Of a stretch of 57,991 nt of DNA, positions 25,969 through 33,347 are shown piece by piece (the first letter of the stretch is position 1; the number at the start of each line of letters is the position of its first letter). Location of the stretch: the NCBI RefSeq assembly GCF_001908205.1, contig NZ_LGHL01000044.1:1-57991 (forward strand), in the 5' to 3' direction. A program made the translations under genes and the position numbers. This DNA comes from Bradyrhizobium sp. NAS80.1. GTDB lineage: Bacteria; Pseudomonadota; Alphaproteobacteria; Rhizobiales; Xanthobacteraceae. The notes under the pieces are model-generated. The model ran no database searches and was not told where the DNA came from. It worked only from the letters and a program-made list of their open reading frames with translations.

Positions 25969-26015
25969 CCGGCCTGACATGGATCACATCCGTTAGGAGA
26001 AGTGATCTGGCCTTC

Positions 26016-26225
26016 CTAAGCTCCCCTGCCATCCTGCTTGCCGATCACACACCGCCATCCGGCAAGGCGCTCGGCCGGATGCTCCTTCATCCAATCGGCA
26101 AGCTGCGGTGCGCCCATCATGCACGACTGCACTGATACGTTAGCGAAGTCCGAGGTGGTGACGGTCTGCTCGTAGCAATTTGTCGGAGAGGACAGACTGC
26201 AGAGCACGGCAATGATCTTGATCAC
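26016..26225 (-). CDS. Small hypothetical protein, probable exported, 69 aa
   Basis: Starts at GTG 26225 (MIKIIAVLCSLSSPTNCYEQ), with a short hydrophobic head like a signal peptide, then SVQSCMMGAPQLADWMKEHPAERLAGWRCVIG. It has four Cys (residues 9, 17, 35 and 58), which suits a periplasmic disulfide-bonded protein. I recall near-identical short proteins in Bradyrhizobium but no function. Its start overlaps the stop of the upstream gene as GTGA, a sign of translational coupling. Confidence 0.6.
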   Translation of the reverse strand: MIKIIAVLCSLSSPTNCYEQTVTTSDFANVSVQSCMMGAPQLADWMKEHPAERLAGWRCVIGKQDGRGA

Positions 26226-26392
26226 GACAGCAGATCCCCGCCACTAACCGAGTGAACTGCCGGCCCTTGGTCGCCCTGCTCGTTAGCGGGAGCAGCCGTC
26301 GGGAAGACGCTTTCATATATCGCACGAGCTTCTCGAATTAGGTGGATACGCTCGCGCTCGGATTTTGAAACAAATCGAACAACCTCACCCAT
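26222..26392 (-). CDS. Small hypothetical protein, 56 aa
   Basis: ATG at 26392 with GGGAG six bases upstream. The product (MGEVVRFVSKSERERIHLIR, then AIYESVFP, ending SVSGGDLLS) has a basic helical N-terminus and a polar tail; no membrane segment. Similar short proteins are common in Bradyrhizobium genomes as far as I recall, function unknown. The stop TGA (26222-26224) overlaps the GTG of the next gene by the GTGA pattern, so the two form a small operon. A longer frame to 26539 lacks a ribosome site. Confidence 0.6.
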   Translation of the reverse strand: MGEVVRFVSKSERERIHLIREARAIYESVFPTAAPANEQGDQGPAVHSVSGGDLLS

Positions 26393-26525
26393 AGTAAGCT
26401 CCCATTGAATTACAATCATCATTCCTTTTGGAGACTTGGGGTTATTGACTCCGGCTTTGAAGCCCCGCAGGTGGTAACGAAGAGATAAAAAGCGCGTGAC
26501 GTCTAGGTCGGCCGAGAAGAGCAAC

Positions 26526-27245
26526 CTAAGAGAAGGCAACGTCGCTGATGTCGATCGATACCATCAGCATATCCAATATCGGGCGCCAATCGCGGCCGCG
26601 CGTATATGCACGACGCTTGCTCGGCAAGCGCATGCCGTTGGCCTCGGTATATTCCAGCATCAGTTGCGCGGCGGGGAAGCCACCCGCAATATTGACGTTG
26701 TAGTCGTGGCGGCGGAGCTCGAGCTTCTCGTCAAAGAAGAAATCCTGCACTTCGCAATGCGTCCCGATCGAGCCGGGAAAATAGACACGCAGCACCCGCC
26801 ATGTCTCCTTCCCCTCTTGCCAGGGTGCAGTCTCCTCGACGCGGACGCCGTCCATTACAAAGGCGAAGGGCGTCGCGAGGTAGGTCCATAGGGCCTCGCC
26901 GTTGAAATAGGCGAGATGGAGAGGATCCCACGGCGTATGCATCTGGTGCCCGGCAAACGAATCCTTGGGCGCAAACCGGTCACCAACGATGGTTCCGTCG
27001 AGCTTCTCAACAGCGATCCGCTCGGGCGTGAACATGATGCGTTGATCCGCGGCTCCAAAATTCGAGAGTGTCGCTCGCTCCTCGTGCAGCCACACAGTCA
27101 AACGGCGCGGATCTGCGTCCATCAAAGCGCCCTTTAAGGCAAAGAAGCCGCCGCGAGCGACAATCGTGGCCTCAACCGTGTTGTAGCTTCGCCAGCGCTC
27201 CAGACCGCCGTGCGCACCGAGAACTTTCCTCAGTAACTCGTTCAT
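26526..27245 (-). CDS. Conserved hypothetical protein, duplicated copy A, 239 aa
   Basis: A soluble protein of unknown family rich in aromatic residues: GGLERWRSYNTVEATIVARG, MHTPWDPLHLAYFNGEALWTY, then VYFPGSIGTHCEVQDFFFDE and LPSKRRAYTRG. The alternating strand pattern is reminiscent of LolA/outer-membrane-lipoprotein-sorting folds, but I cannot confirm that and no signal peptide is visible. It aligns end to end with copy B at 28714-29454 with about 37 differences in 239 residues. GGAAAGG lies six bases before the ATG at 27245; that sequence is itself the tail of a flavin reductase relic. It is downstream of, and on the same strand as, the alcohol dehydrogenase. Confidence 0.75.
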   Translation of the reverse strand: MNELLRKVLGAHGGLERWRSYNTVEATIVARGGFFALKGALMDADPRRLTVWLHEERATLSNFGAADQRIMFTPERIAVEKLDGTIVGDRFAPKDSFAGHQMHTPWDPLHLAYFNGEALWTYLATPFAFVMDGVRVEETAPWQEGKETWRVLRVYFPGSIGTHCEVQDFFFDEKLELRRHDYNVNIAGGFPAAQLMLEYTEANGMRLPSKRRAYTRGRDWRPILDMLMVSIDISDVAFS

Positions 27246-27316
27246 GGGTTTCCTTTCCAATCCTCGAGCGCGACAGCCTGCATTTGGAAACGCTCGCGCG
27301 CACGTGTACGGCCGCC
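27242..27316 (-). pseudogene. Flavin reductase 3'-end relic
   Basis: The minus strand reads ERFQMQAVALEDWKGNP-stop just before copy A, matching ERFEMPAIALEDWKGRP at the end of the intact flavin reductase (29451-30077). The TGA overlaps the copy A ATG as ATGA, exactly as at copy B. So the duplicated block carried the last 75 bases of the upstream gene. Confidence 0.75.
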
Positions 27317-27371
27317 GGTCAGATGGCTCGGCACTTCCGAAAGATCGCCGCTCATATTCGACTCGCCGTTG

Positions 27372-28391
27372 TCACGGTTCCATCGTCAGGACCATGCGAA
27401 AGCGTGCCTTGCCTGACATCATCCTCGCGTAGGCGGACGCTGCCTGTCCGAGCGGGACCGTTTCGATCATCGCCGAGGCTCCGCTCAGCGCGCTGAAACG
27501 GAGCGTTGCGTCACCTGTGGCCGGATCGCCCGCGAGAGCGCCGCGAAGCTTCCGATTTCCGAATATCAGGTCCGCACTCGATGTTTCGATCGGCTCCGGT
27601 CCGACGCCGAGGACGATCGAGATGCCTTCGGGACGCAGACCTTTGAAGGTTTCAGCAACCACCTTGCCGCCCGACGCGGTGATCAGAATCACCTTCGCGC
27701 CGCCGAGTTTCTGTAGAGCGGCGCCGGCGTCCGTTGATGCGCTGTCGATGAAATGATGGGCGCCGAGTTTCTTCGCCAGTTCGGCTATGTCGTCGCCGCG
27801 CGCAATCGCCGCGACCTCGAAGCCCATGTAACGCGCATATTGCATCGCCAAGTGACCAAGCCCGCCGATGCCGATTATCGCAACGAGATCGCCCGCCTTC
27901 GCCGGCGCGTTTCTTAGAGCGCTGAACGTCGTAAGTCCGGCACAAAGCAGCGGCGCCGCGTCAACCGAGGACAGATCGTCGGGTATCGACATGAGACCGC
28001 TCGCCTTGACGAGCAAGACTTCGGCATAGCCGCCGTCGTGATGTATTCCCGTGTTTTCCTGGTTCTGACAGTTCACAAGGTCGCCGCCGCGGCAAAATTC
28101 GCAATAACCGCAGGAGCCAGCGAGAAAGCCGACGCCGACCCTTTGGCCGACTTGCCAACCGCGAACGCCGGATCCCACCGCGTCAATGCGTCCGACGACC
28201 TCGTGGCCGGGAACACGCGGATAAGTAATGCCAGGGAAACTTCCCTCGACTGTCGCGGCGTCCGAGTGGCAAACACCGCACGCCTCGACACGAATGCGCA
28301 CCTGGTCGTGGCCGGGATCCTGAAGCGGCCGCCTCACTTCAGCGAACTCTCCTGGTTTCCGTACCTCGATGGCTTTGTAGGTCTCACTCAT
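27372..28391 (-). CDS. Zinc-dependent alcohol dehydrogenase, 339 aa
   Basis: Medium-chain dehydrogenase of the AdhP/AdhA type. Catalytic zinc ligands C41 (GVCHSDA) and H63 (PGHEVVG) with a Cys in PLLCAGLTT; structural zinc site C94, C97, C100 and C108 (SCGYCEFC...NCQN) is complete. NAD-binding loop GIGGLGHLA. It oxidises short alcohols to aldehydes or the reverse. Length is normal. No strong SD before 28391. The conserved 78-bp box lies 126-203 bases upstream. The gene sits between the two duplicated hypothetical genes, which may have been inserted around it. Confidence 0.92.
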   Translation of the reverse strand: MSETYKAIEVRKPGEFAEVRRPLQDPGHDQVRIRVEACGVCHSDAATVEGSFPGITYPRVPGHEVVGRIDAVGSGVRGWQVGQRVGVGFLAGSCGYCEFCRGGDLVNCQNQENTGIHHDGGYAEVLLVKASGLMSIPDDLSSVDAAPLLCAGLTTFSALRNAPAKAGDLVAIIGIGGLGHLAMQYARYMGFEVAAIARGDDIAELAKKLGAHHFIDSASTDAGAALQKLGGAKVILITASGGKVVAETFKGLRPEGISIVLGVGPEPIETSSADLIFGNRKLRGALAGDPATGDATLRFSALSGASAMIETVPLGQAASAYARMMSGKARFRMVLTMEP

Positions 28392-28516
28392 TTTCGAAGC
28401 TCTCGCTCATTTCCGTTGCTCGCTGTTCGGACATCCGGGAGCCGACGCGATCCTGCCGCGGCGTATTCAAGTCACGGGATGCTGAGATGAGTTCGTAACC
28501 ATCGCTCCACCATTCC

Positions 28517-28594
28517 GCTGGGCAAATTCGTATTCGAGAGAGAGCGTCTGTGCGAGTAAAGCGGTGCAAATCTCAGCAAGTCGTCGCGAGCTCG
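28517..28594. repeat. Conserved upstream box, copy B
   Basis: Partner of 25891-25968 (about 78% identity, core about 41 of 48). It is 126 bases upstream of the alcohol dehydrogenase start. On the minus strand one phase reads SRRLAEICTALLA in B and SRRFAEICTASLA in A, so it could also be a coding relic. Confidence 0.6.
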
Positions 28595-28713
28595 GATGCC
28601 AGTGCTTCGACTCGGTCGCGATGACGTGCAGCTTTTTCTCTTCGAGCAGCAACAATCGATGGCCGCCTACGGACTACACATGTGGTCCGCAGGCCGCGAA
28701 GCTCGGTCAGCTC

Positions 28714-29454
28714 TCAGCCACCAGATTCGGCCGTCTCAGAGAAGGCAACGTTGCTGATGTCGATGGAAACCATCAGCATATCCAGAATCGGACGCCGGTC
28801 GGGGCCGCGCGTGTAGGCGCGACGCTTGCTTGGCAAGCGCACACCATTGGCCTCGGTATATTCCAGCATCAGTTGCGCGGCGGAGAAGCCACCGGCGATG
28901 TTGACGCTGTAGTCGTGGCGGCGGAGTTCGAATTTCTCGTCGAAGAAGAAATCCTGAACCTGGCAATGCGTCTCGATCGAGCCGGGAAAATAGACACGCA
29001 GCACCCGCCACCTCTCCTTCCCCTCTTGCCAGGGCGCAGTCTCCTCGACGCGGAACCCGTCCATCGCAAAGGCAAAGGGCGTCGCGAGGTAGGTCCACAG
29101 CGCCTCGCCGTTGAAATAGGCGCGATGCAGAGGGTCCCAGGGCGTGTGCATCTGGTGTCCGGCAAACGAATCCCTGGGCATGCGCCGCTCCGCGACTATG
29201 GTGCCGTCGAGCTTCTCGATTGCGATGCGATCGGGCGTGAACATCGTGCGCTGATCGGCCGCGCCATAAGGGGTGACTGACGATCGCTCCTCGTGCAGCC
29301 ATACCGTCATGCGGCGCGGATTTGCATCCTGCAAGACGCCCTTCAAAGGGAAAAAGCCGCCGCCGCTGACAATGGTGGCCTCAACCTTATTGTAGCTACG
29401 CCAGCGCTCCAGACCGCCGTGCGCGTCGAGAACTTTCGTCAGCAACTCGTTCAT
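28714..29454 (-). CDS. Conserved hypothetical protein, duplicated copy B, 246 aa
   Basis: Paralogue of the protein at 26526-27245 (about 84% identical by my count) with seven extra residues at the C-terminus (ETAESGG). The conserved core (HTPWDPLHRAYFNGEALWTY, APWQEGKERWRVLRVYFPGS) is unchanged, so both copies appear to be under selection. The ATG at 29454 overlaps the flavin reductase stop (ATGA), so the two genes are translationally coupled, which suggests a shared process, for example handling a flavin-linked oxidation product. This is likely the parent copy because the intact partner gene is here. Confidence 0.78.
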   Translation of the reverse strand: MNELLTKVLDAHGGLERWRSYNKVEATIVSGGGFFPLKGVLQDANPRRMTVWLHEERSSVTPYGAADQRTMFTPDRIAIEKLDGTIVAERRMPRDSFAGHQMHTPWDPLHRAYFNGEALWTYLATPFAFAMDGFRVEETAPWQEGKERWRVLRVYFPGSIETHCQVQDFFFDEKFELRRHDYSVNIAGGFSAAQLMLEYTEANGVRLPSKRRAYTRGPDRRPILDMLMVSIDISNVAFSETAESGG

Positions 29455-30077
29455 GGCCTTCCTTTCCAATCCTCGAGCGCGATCGCCGGCATTTCGAAGC
29501 GCTCGCGCGTGCGCGTGTACCAGCCGCCTTCCATGCGACCGATCAAGTCGAGCTTTTCGGCATCGACATGCTGGCGGGCCGCATCAGTCACAGCCTCATC
29601 TTTGACATGCACCATCAGAATCTTGCCGAGCACCAGTCCGAAGCCGCCGAGCGCGATTTCCTGCATGAAACTGCATTCCATCGAGACCGGCGCTTCTGCG
29701 ATACGGGGAATGCCGACCCGCATCGAGGGCGCCAACGAGAGTCCCGCCTCTTTCGGCTCCTCGACGTCTCTGGGAAACGCGATCGACGTGACGCGCATCT
29801 GCTGGGCCAGCGCGAACGGCACTAGATTGACGACGAATTGCTCATTGGCGCGGATATTGGCGCGGGTGTCCTTTGGCTCGGCCGGTCCCTTGCTGCCGAC
29901 GCCGATGCCTACGGTCGCGGGGTCGCTGCCAAACACATTGAAGAACGAGAACGGCGCGGCGTTGGTTGCGCCGGCAGCATTACGCGTCGTTACCCATGCG
30001 ATCGGCCGCGGCAAAACGGTCGCAAGCAGCAATCTGTACCGCTCGGGGGCGCCCATCTTTACGAAATCGAACTGCAC
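29451..30077 (-). CDS. Flavin reductase (DIM6/NTAB family), 208 aa
   Basis: FMN-binding split-barrel protein: RPIAWVTTRNAAGATNAAPFSFFNVFGSDP is the diagnostic N-terminal FMN region, followed by ANEQFVVNLV and GKILMVHVKDEAV. Relatives supply reduced FMN to two-component monooxygenases or bind FMN as stand-alone oxidoreductases. No obvious partner monooxygenase is in the window. The stop overlaps the start of copy B. Length normal, frame intact. Confidence 0.88.
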   Translation of the reverse strand: MQFDFVKMGAPERYRLLLATVLPRPIAWVTTRNAAGATNAAPFSFFNVFGSDPATVGIGVGSKGPAEPKDTRANIRANEQFVVNLVPFALAQQMRVTSIAFPRDVEEPKEAGLSLAPSMRVGIPRIAEAPVSMECSFMQEIALGGFGLVLGKILMVHVKDEAVTDAARQHVDAEKLDLIGRMEGGWYTRTRERFEMPAIALEDWKGRP

Positions 30078-30183
30078 GGCTTCTCCGATTCTCAGGTTGC
30101 GTGGCTAATCCGGTCGGCTCTAAGCGCGATGGGATCGGATTGAATCACGATCGCGCTCTGGCTCTTTGCTTGCACACTCGCCG

Positions 30184-30432
30184 TCAGCTTTGTGGCTTGC
30201 TCCCGGGAGACTGCTTGTGCGCCGTCAAGACCTGGATCTGACTGGGCGAGGCAGGCATGCCACCCAGCGTCAGCGCGGGAACGGAAGGAGCCTCCTGAAC
30301 ATGTGCCGCGCCCATCACGGAAACCTGGTGCACGGTGATCGGAAAGCCCGTCGGAAGCTCGGCAGCGGCAGCCACATCGATTCCATTTGCGATGGCGAGG
30401 GCAACGGCGGCAAACAGCACTAGACGTTTCAT
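30184..30432 (-). CDS. Small secreted protein, 82 aa
   Basis: Signal peptide (KRLVLFAAVALAIANGIDVAAAA) followed by about 58 residues without cysteines: LPTGFPITVHQVSVMGAAHV, then PSQIQVLTAHKQSPGSKPQS. GGAG lies eight bases before the ATG at 30432. I know no family. It lies between the flavin reductase and the SDR on the same strand but with gaps of 106 and 50 bases, so it may be a separate unit. Confidence 0.65.
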   Translation of the reverse strand: MKRLVLFAAVALAIANGIDVAAAAELPTGFPITVHQVSVMGAAHVQEAPSVPALTLGGMPASPSQIQVLTAHKQSPGSKPQS

Positions 30433-30482
30433 GATTGCATCTCCTTTGGCTCTACGTTCCTTGGGTTACGGTGGTGATTGAG

Positions 30483-31319
30483 TCACTTCGCCGACGCTAC
30501 GGCAGCCTTCGGCGCGGCGTTCACTCCGACGCTGTATCGGGGAGCCGGGACGGCGCTTGAGAGCTTGCCGGACATCGCGCGGCGGGCGCCCTCGTATCCG
30601 TCCCAGTCGGCCTTGTCGGCGAGCGAGGGAATGGTGACGACCTCGCCCTGGTCGAGACCGGCCAGTGCGGCATCGACCATGTCATCGGCGGACATCACGA
30701 TCGCGGTCGGGAGGTGGTGCAGTGGCACGCCGGCGGCGTCCCAGAAGTCTGTCGCGGTTGCGCCGGGCAGCACGGCCTGGACGCGCACGCCCTTATCGGC
30801 GAGTTCGTGGTGCAGCGATAGCGAGAAAGCCAGCACATAGGCTTTGCTGCCACCGTAAACGCCATTGAGCGTTTCGGGAGAGATCGCGACGATCGACGAG
30901 ATGTTGATGATGGTGCCGGCGCCGCGTGCGACGAAGCTTGGAGCCGTCGCATAGGTCAATCGGGTCAGCGCGCCGACGTTGAGGCGGACCATGTCGTCCA
31001 TCTTCTCGACGTCGGCATTGAGCAATGGCGCCGTGGCGCCGACGCCGGCATTGTTGACCAGCAGCGCGATATCCGCATTCGCGCGCAGGATCGCCTCGAC
31101 CCTGGCAAGATCCGTCTTGTCGTTGAGATCGGCTGCGACCGTGTCGACGGAGCGGCCGGTCGAATTTCTCAGGCGCTGCGCGAGGCCAGCGAGACGGGTC
31201 TTGTCGCGGGCGACCAGGATCAGGTCGTAGCCGCGTTTGGCCAGACGGTCGGCATAGATGGCGCCGATGCCAGCCGATGCGCCGGTGATGAGGGCAGTGC
31301 CTTTCGTTGTGGTGCTCAT
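30483..31319 (-). CDS. SDR-family oxidoreductase, 278 aa
   Basis: Classical short-chain dehydrogenase: ALITGASAGIGAIYADRLAK (TGxxxGIG), LVNNAGVG, INISSIVAISP (catalytic Ser), VYGGSKAYVLAF (YxxxK). A YGGSK arrangement is typical of the DltE-like group. Start at 31319 fixed by AGGAGA six bases upstream; an earlier Met at 31343 is unlikely. It is divergent from a LysR regulator with a 97-base gap, the usual layout for a regulator and its target. Substrate unknown. Confidence 0.9.
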   Translation of the reverse strand: MSTTTKGTALITGASAGIGAIYADRLAKRGYDLILVARDKTRLAGLAQRLRNSTGRSVDTVAADLNDKTDLARVEAILRANADIALLVNNAGVGATAPLLNADVEKMDDMVRLNVGALTRLTYATAPSFVARGAGTIINISSIVAISPETLNGVYGGSKAYVLAFSLSLHHELADKGVRVQAVLPGATATDFWDAAGVPLHHLPTAIVMSADDMVDAALAGLDQGEVVTIPSLADKADWDGYEGARRAMSGKLSSAVPAPRYSVGVNAAPKAAVASAK

Positions 31320-31392
31320 GGACGTCTCCTTTGCCGTCCACACCTAAGGCCTTCCGAAATTTGGCGCTATGCGGTAAAGTCGAGAGCTATCT

Positions 31393-31407
31393 TTCCAAAA
31401 AATGGAA
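31393..31407. promoter_or_regulatory. Possible LysR-type operator
   Basis: TTCCA-N5-TGGAA, a perfect inverted repeat of 5-bp arms, lies in the SDR/LysR intergenic region about 10 bases before the chosen regulator start. Size and dyad fit a LysR site, though the spacing differs from the usual T-N11-A. Weak evidence. Confidence 0.35.
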
Positions 31408-31416
31408 GAGCGACCG

Positions 31417-32331
31417 ATGGATCGCCTGGAATCGATGTCGACCTTTCTTGCGGTGGTCGAGACCGGCAGCCTGTCGGCTGCGGCGCGGCAATTGAAAACG
31501 CCCCTGGCAACAATCAGCCGCAAGGTCTCCGAACTCGAGTCCCATCTGCGGACCAAGCTGTTCAACCGGTCGAGCCGCAAGCTGGTCCTGACCGACGCAG
31601 GCAGCTCCTATTTTGCCGCGTGCAAGCGGATTCTGGCCGACGTGACCGAGGCCGAGCGCGCCGCCTCCGGCGAATATTCCGCGCCGACCGGAGAGCTGAT
31701 CATCACGGCTCCGGTCGGGCTTGGCCGCACTTGCCTCATCCCGATCCTGGCTGATTTCCTCAAGGCCTACCCTGATATCAAGGCGAGTTTGCTCCTCGCC
31801 GATCGCGTGCAGAGCCTGTTTCAGGAGCAGATCGACATCGGGCTACGCATCGGCGCCCTGCCCGACAGCAGCCTGATCGCGGTACGTCTCGGCGCGACGC
31901 GCCGCGTGGTGTGCGCCAGCCCCGCCTATCTCGCAACCCGCGGCACGCCGCGCACGCCGGACGAACTCGCCGGGCATGACTGCATCACCTATGCGGGCTT
32001 TATGTCACCCGATGTCTGGACATTCTTCAAAGACACGACGACCGTCGCAGTGCCAGTCCGCGCGCGGCTCGTGGTCGGCAGCGCCGAGGCGGCCTGCGAT
32101 GCCGCGTGCGCGGGCATTGGAATTACCTCCGCCTTCGCCTATCACTTCCAGACGGCGCTCGCGCGCGGAGCCCTCACGACCTTGCTCGACGAATTCCAGC
32201 CGGCACCACTGCCGGTCAACCTCGTGTACACGGCCAACCGGTTTCTGCCGATCAAGGTCCGCGCCTTCCTCGATTTTGCGGCGCCGCGGCTGAAGCGAGT
32301 CTTCGCGGAATTTCAGCCGCCTGCTATCTAG
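31417..32331 (+). CDS. LysR-family transcriptional regulator, 304 aa
   Basis: Winged helix-turn-helix MDRLESMSTFLAVVETGSLS, AAARQLKTPLATISRKVSEL, FNRSSRKLVLTDAG, then a LysR substrate-binding domain from about residue 85 to 290 (PTGELIITAPVGLGRTCLIP). It belongs to the CrgA/DhcR-like group that usually controls a neighbouring SDR. ATG at 31417 has GGAAGAG upstream; an alternative ATG at 31402 adds five residues. Divergent to the SDR gene. Confidence 0.9.
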   Translation: MDRLESMSTFLAVVETGSLSAAARQLKTPLATISRKVSELESHLRTKLFNRSSRKLVLTDAGSSYFAACKRILADVTEAERAASGEYSAPTGELIITAPVGLGRTCLIPILADFLKAYPDIKASLLLADRVQSLFQEQIDIGLRIGALPDSSLIAVRLGATRRVVCASPAYLATRGTPRTPDELAGHDCITYAGFMSPDVWTFFKDTTTVAVPVRARLVVGSAEAACDAACAGIGITSAFAYHFQTALARGALTTLLDEFQPAPLPVNLVYTANRFLPIKVRAFLDFAAPRLKRVFAEFQPPAI

Positions 32332-32381
32332 GTGGGACAGGTCCTGTTTGGCCCAAAGAATCGCCCGGATCATGGCGAACT

Positions 32382-32615
32382 TCAATGGGGCCTACCGAGC
32401 ACGAACGTGAAGGGCACAACGAAGAGCTCATCGCCCTGATCGTCGCTGACGTGCAGGACCCAGTCACGCCAATCCTCGAGGCTGCGCTCGCTCGTGAAGG
32501 ATAGTACGACGCGGGTCGCATGATCGCGCGCCTCAGCGAGGTCGCCCACCACGGCGCCGCGGTGGTCGACGAAAACCTTCTTCGTGTTGGAGCAATGGAA
32601 ATAGACCTGGGTCAT
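32382..32615 (-). CDS. DUF6894-like small protein, 77 aa
   Basis: MTQVYFHCSNTKKVFVDHRG, then GDLAEARDHATRVVLSF, resembles the short DUF6894-type proteins frequent in Bradyrhizobium (YFH, DxxG, DLxxARxxA pattern). Function unknown; soluble cytoplasmic. ATG at 32615 is strongly supported by GAGGAGG six bases upstream; the longer frame from 32648 is not needed. Confidence 0.72.
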   Translation of the reverse strand: MTQVYFHCSNTKKVFVDHRGAVVGDLAEARDHATRVVLSFTSERSLEDWRDWVLHVSDDQGDELFVVPFTFVLGRPH

Positions 32616-32653
32616 ATTCAACCTCCTCAAGATAGGGCGGATAGCCACGCGAT

Positions 32654-32758
32654 CTCAGCGTTGCTGCTGTCCTAGACGGCGCGGCACGAAAGCCGGAAGC
32701 GGCGATGCCGTGAAGATTTGGAACCACATCCAGGTGGTCATGAGAGGAAATAGGATCA
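32654..32758 (-). CDS. Possible 34-aa membrane micro-protein
   Basis: MILFPLMTTWMWFQIFTASP followed by LPAFVPRRLGQQQR-stop: a single hydrophobic, Trp/Phe-rich segment and a basic tail, the look of a small membrane protein with the tail in the cytoplasm. GAGGT lies 6 bases upstream. It is 38 bases before the DUF6894-like gene on the same strand. I do not recognise it and it may be chance. Confidence 0.35.
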
Positions 32759-32801
32759 TCTGCGCACCTCGTAGGTTGCAATTTATTGAGGCGTGTGGGG
32801 C

Positions 32802-33110
32802 TTAGCCGCCGCACTTCGTCGCCAGCAGGTCGTTGAAGGCGTTAATCACGGAATCGAGCGCAACCAACACCTGCGCGCCGTCGACGCGGTTAGCAGCGGC
32901 GTGCCGCAGCACCACTGACTCATAGAATGAGGCGGCGTAGGCGCGACAAGTCTTCTCTTTGTCAGCAGCATTAGCTGGTTGGCTCTGTACCATGGCCGAG
33001 CGCGCGCAAGAGCCGTCGATGTCCTTGTTTGAGGGGCACTCCGCCGCGATCGCGGGAATCGTAGATGCGTTAATCGCGGCAGATGCGATGAGAACAGCGA
33101 TTCTCCTCAT
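32802..33110 (-). CDS. Small secreted Cys-containing protein, 102 aa
   Basis: Signal peptide (RRIAVLIASAAINASTIPAIAA) then a mature part with four cysteines (AECPSN, SCARS, TCRAY and terminal KCGG), consistent with two disulfides in the periplasm. The mature part is helical (YAASFYESVVLRHAAANRVD). GGAG lies 8 bases before the ATG at 33110. Short proteins of this type recur in Bradyrhizobium (from memory); no function known. Confidence 0.68.
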   Translation of the reverse strand: MRRIAVLIASAAINASTIPAIAAECPSNKDIDGSCARSAMVQSQPANAADKEKTCRAYAASFYESVVLRHAAANRVDGAQVLVALDSVINAFNDLLATKCGG

Positions 33111-33347
33111 GAGCGAACTCCATAACGCGAGTTGTTGCGAGGAGAGTTACAGTTCTGCGTGTCTATCTTCTATTGCACGCGAGTCGTTCCAGGTACGGCT
33201 GTGGTTGCGCCGCATAAACCTTGGCTTAGAAAAGACGCGCGACAATTTCGGACGCGGCAGACGGGCCACCGCCGCTTAGCGAGTGGCGGCACCAAACTCA
33301 GTCGACGGTGGACGCGGTCGCCTGCACTTCCAGCTAATGACCGCTTT

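Noticed and set aside
28392..28516. Sigma54-type promoter before the alcohol dehydrogenase
   Set aside because: Only a loose GG/GC spacing was seen; no TGGCAC-N5-TTGC.
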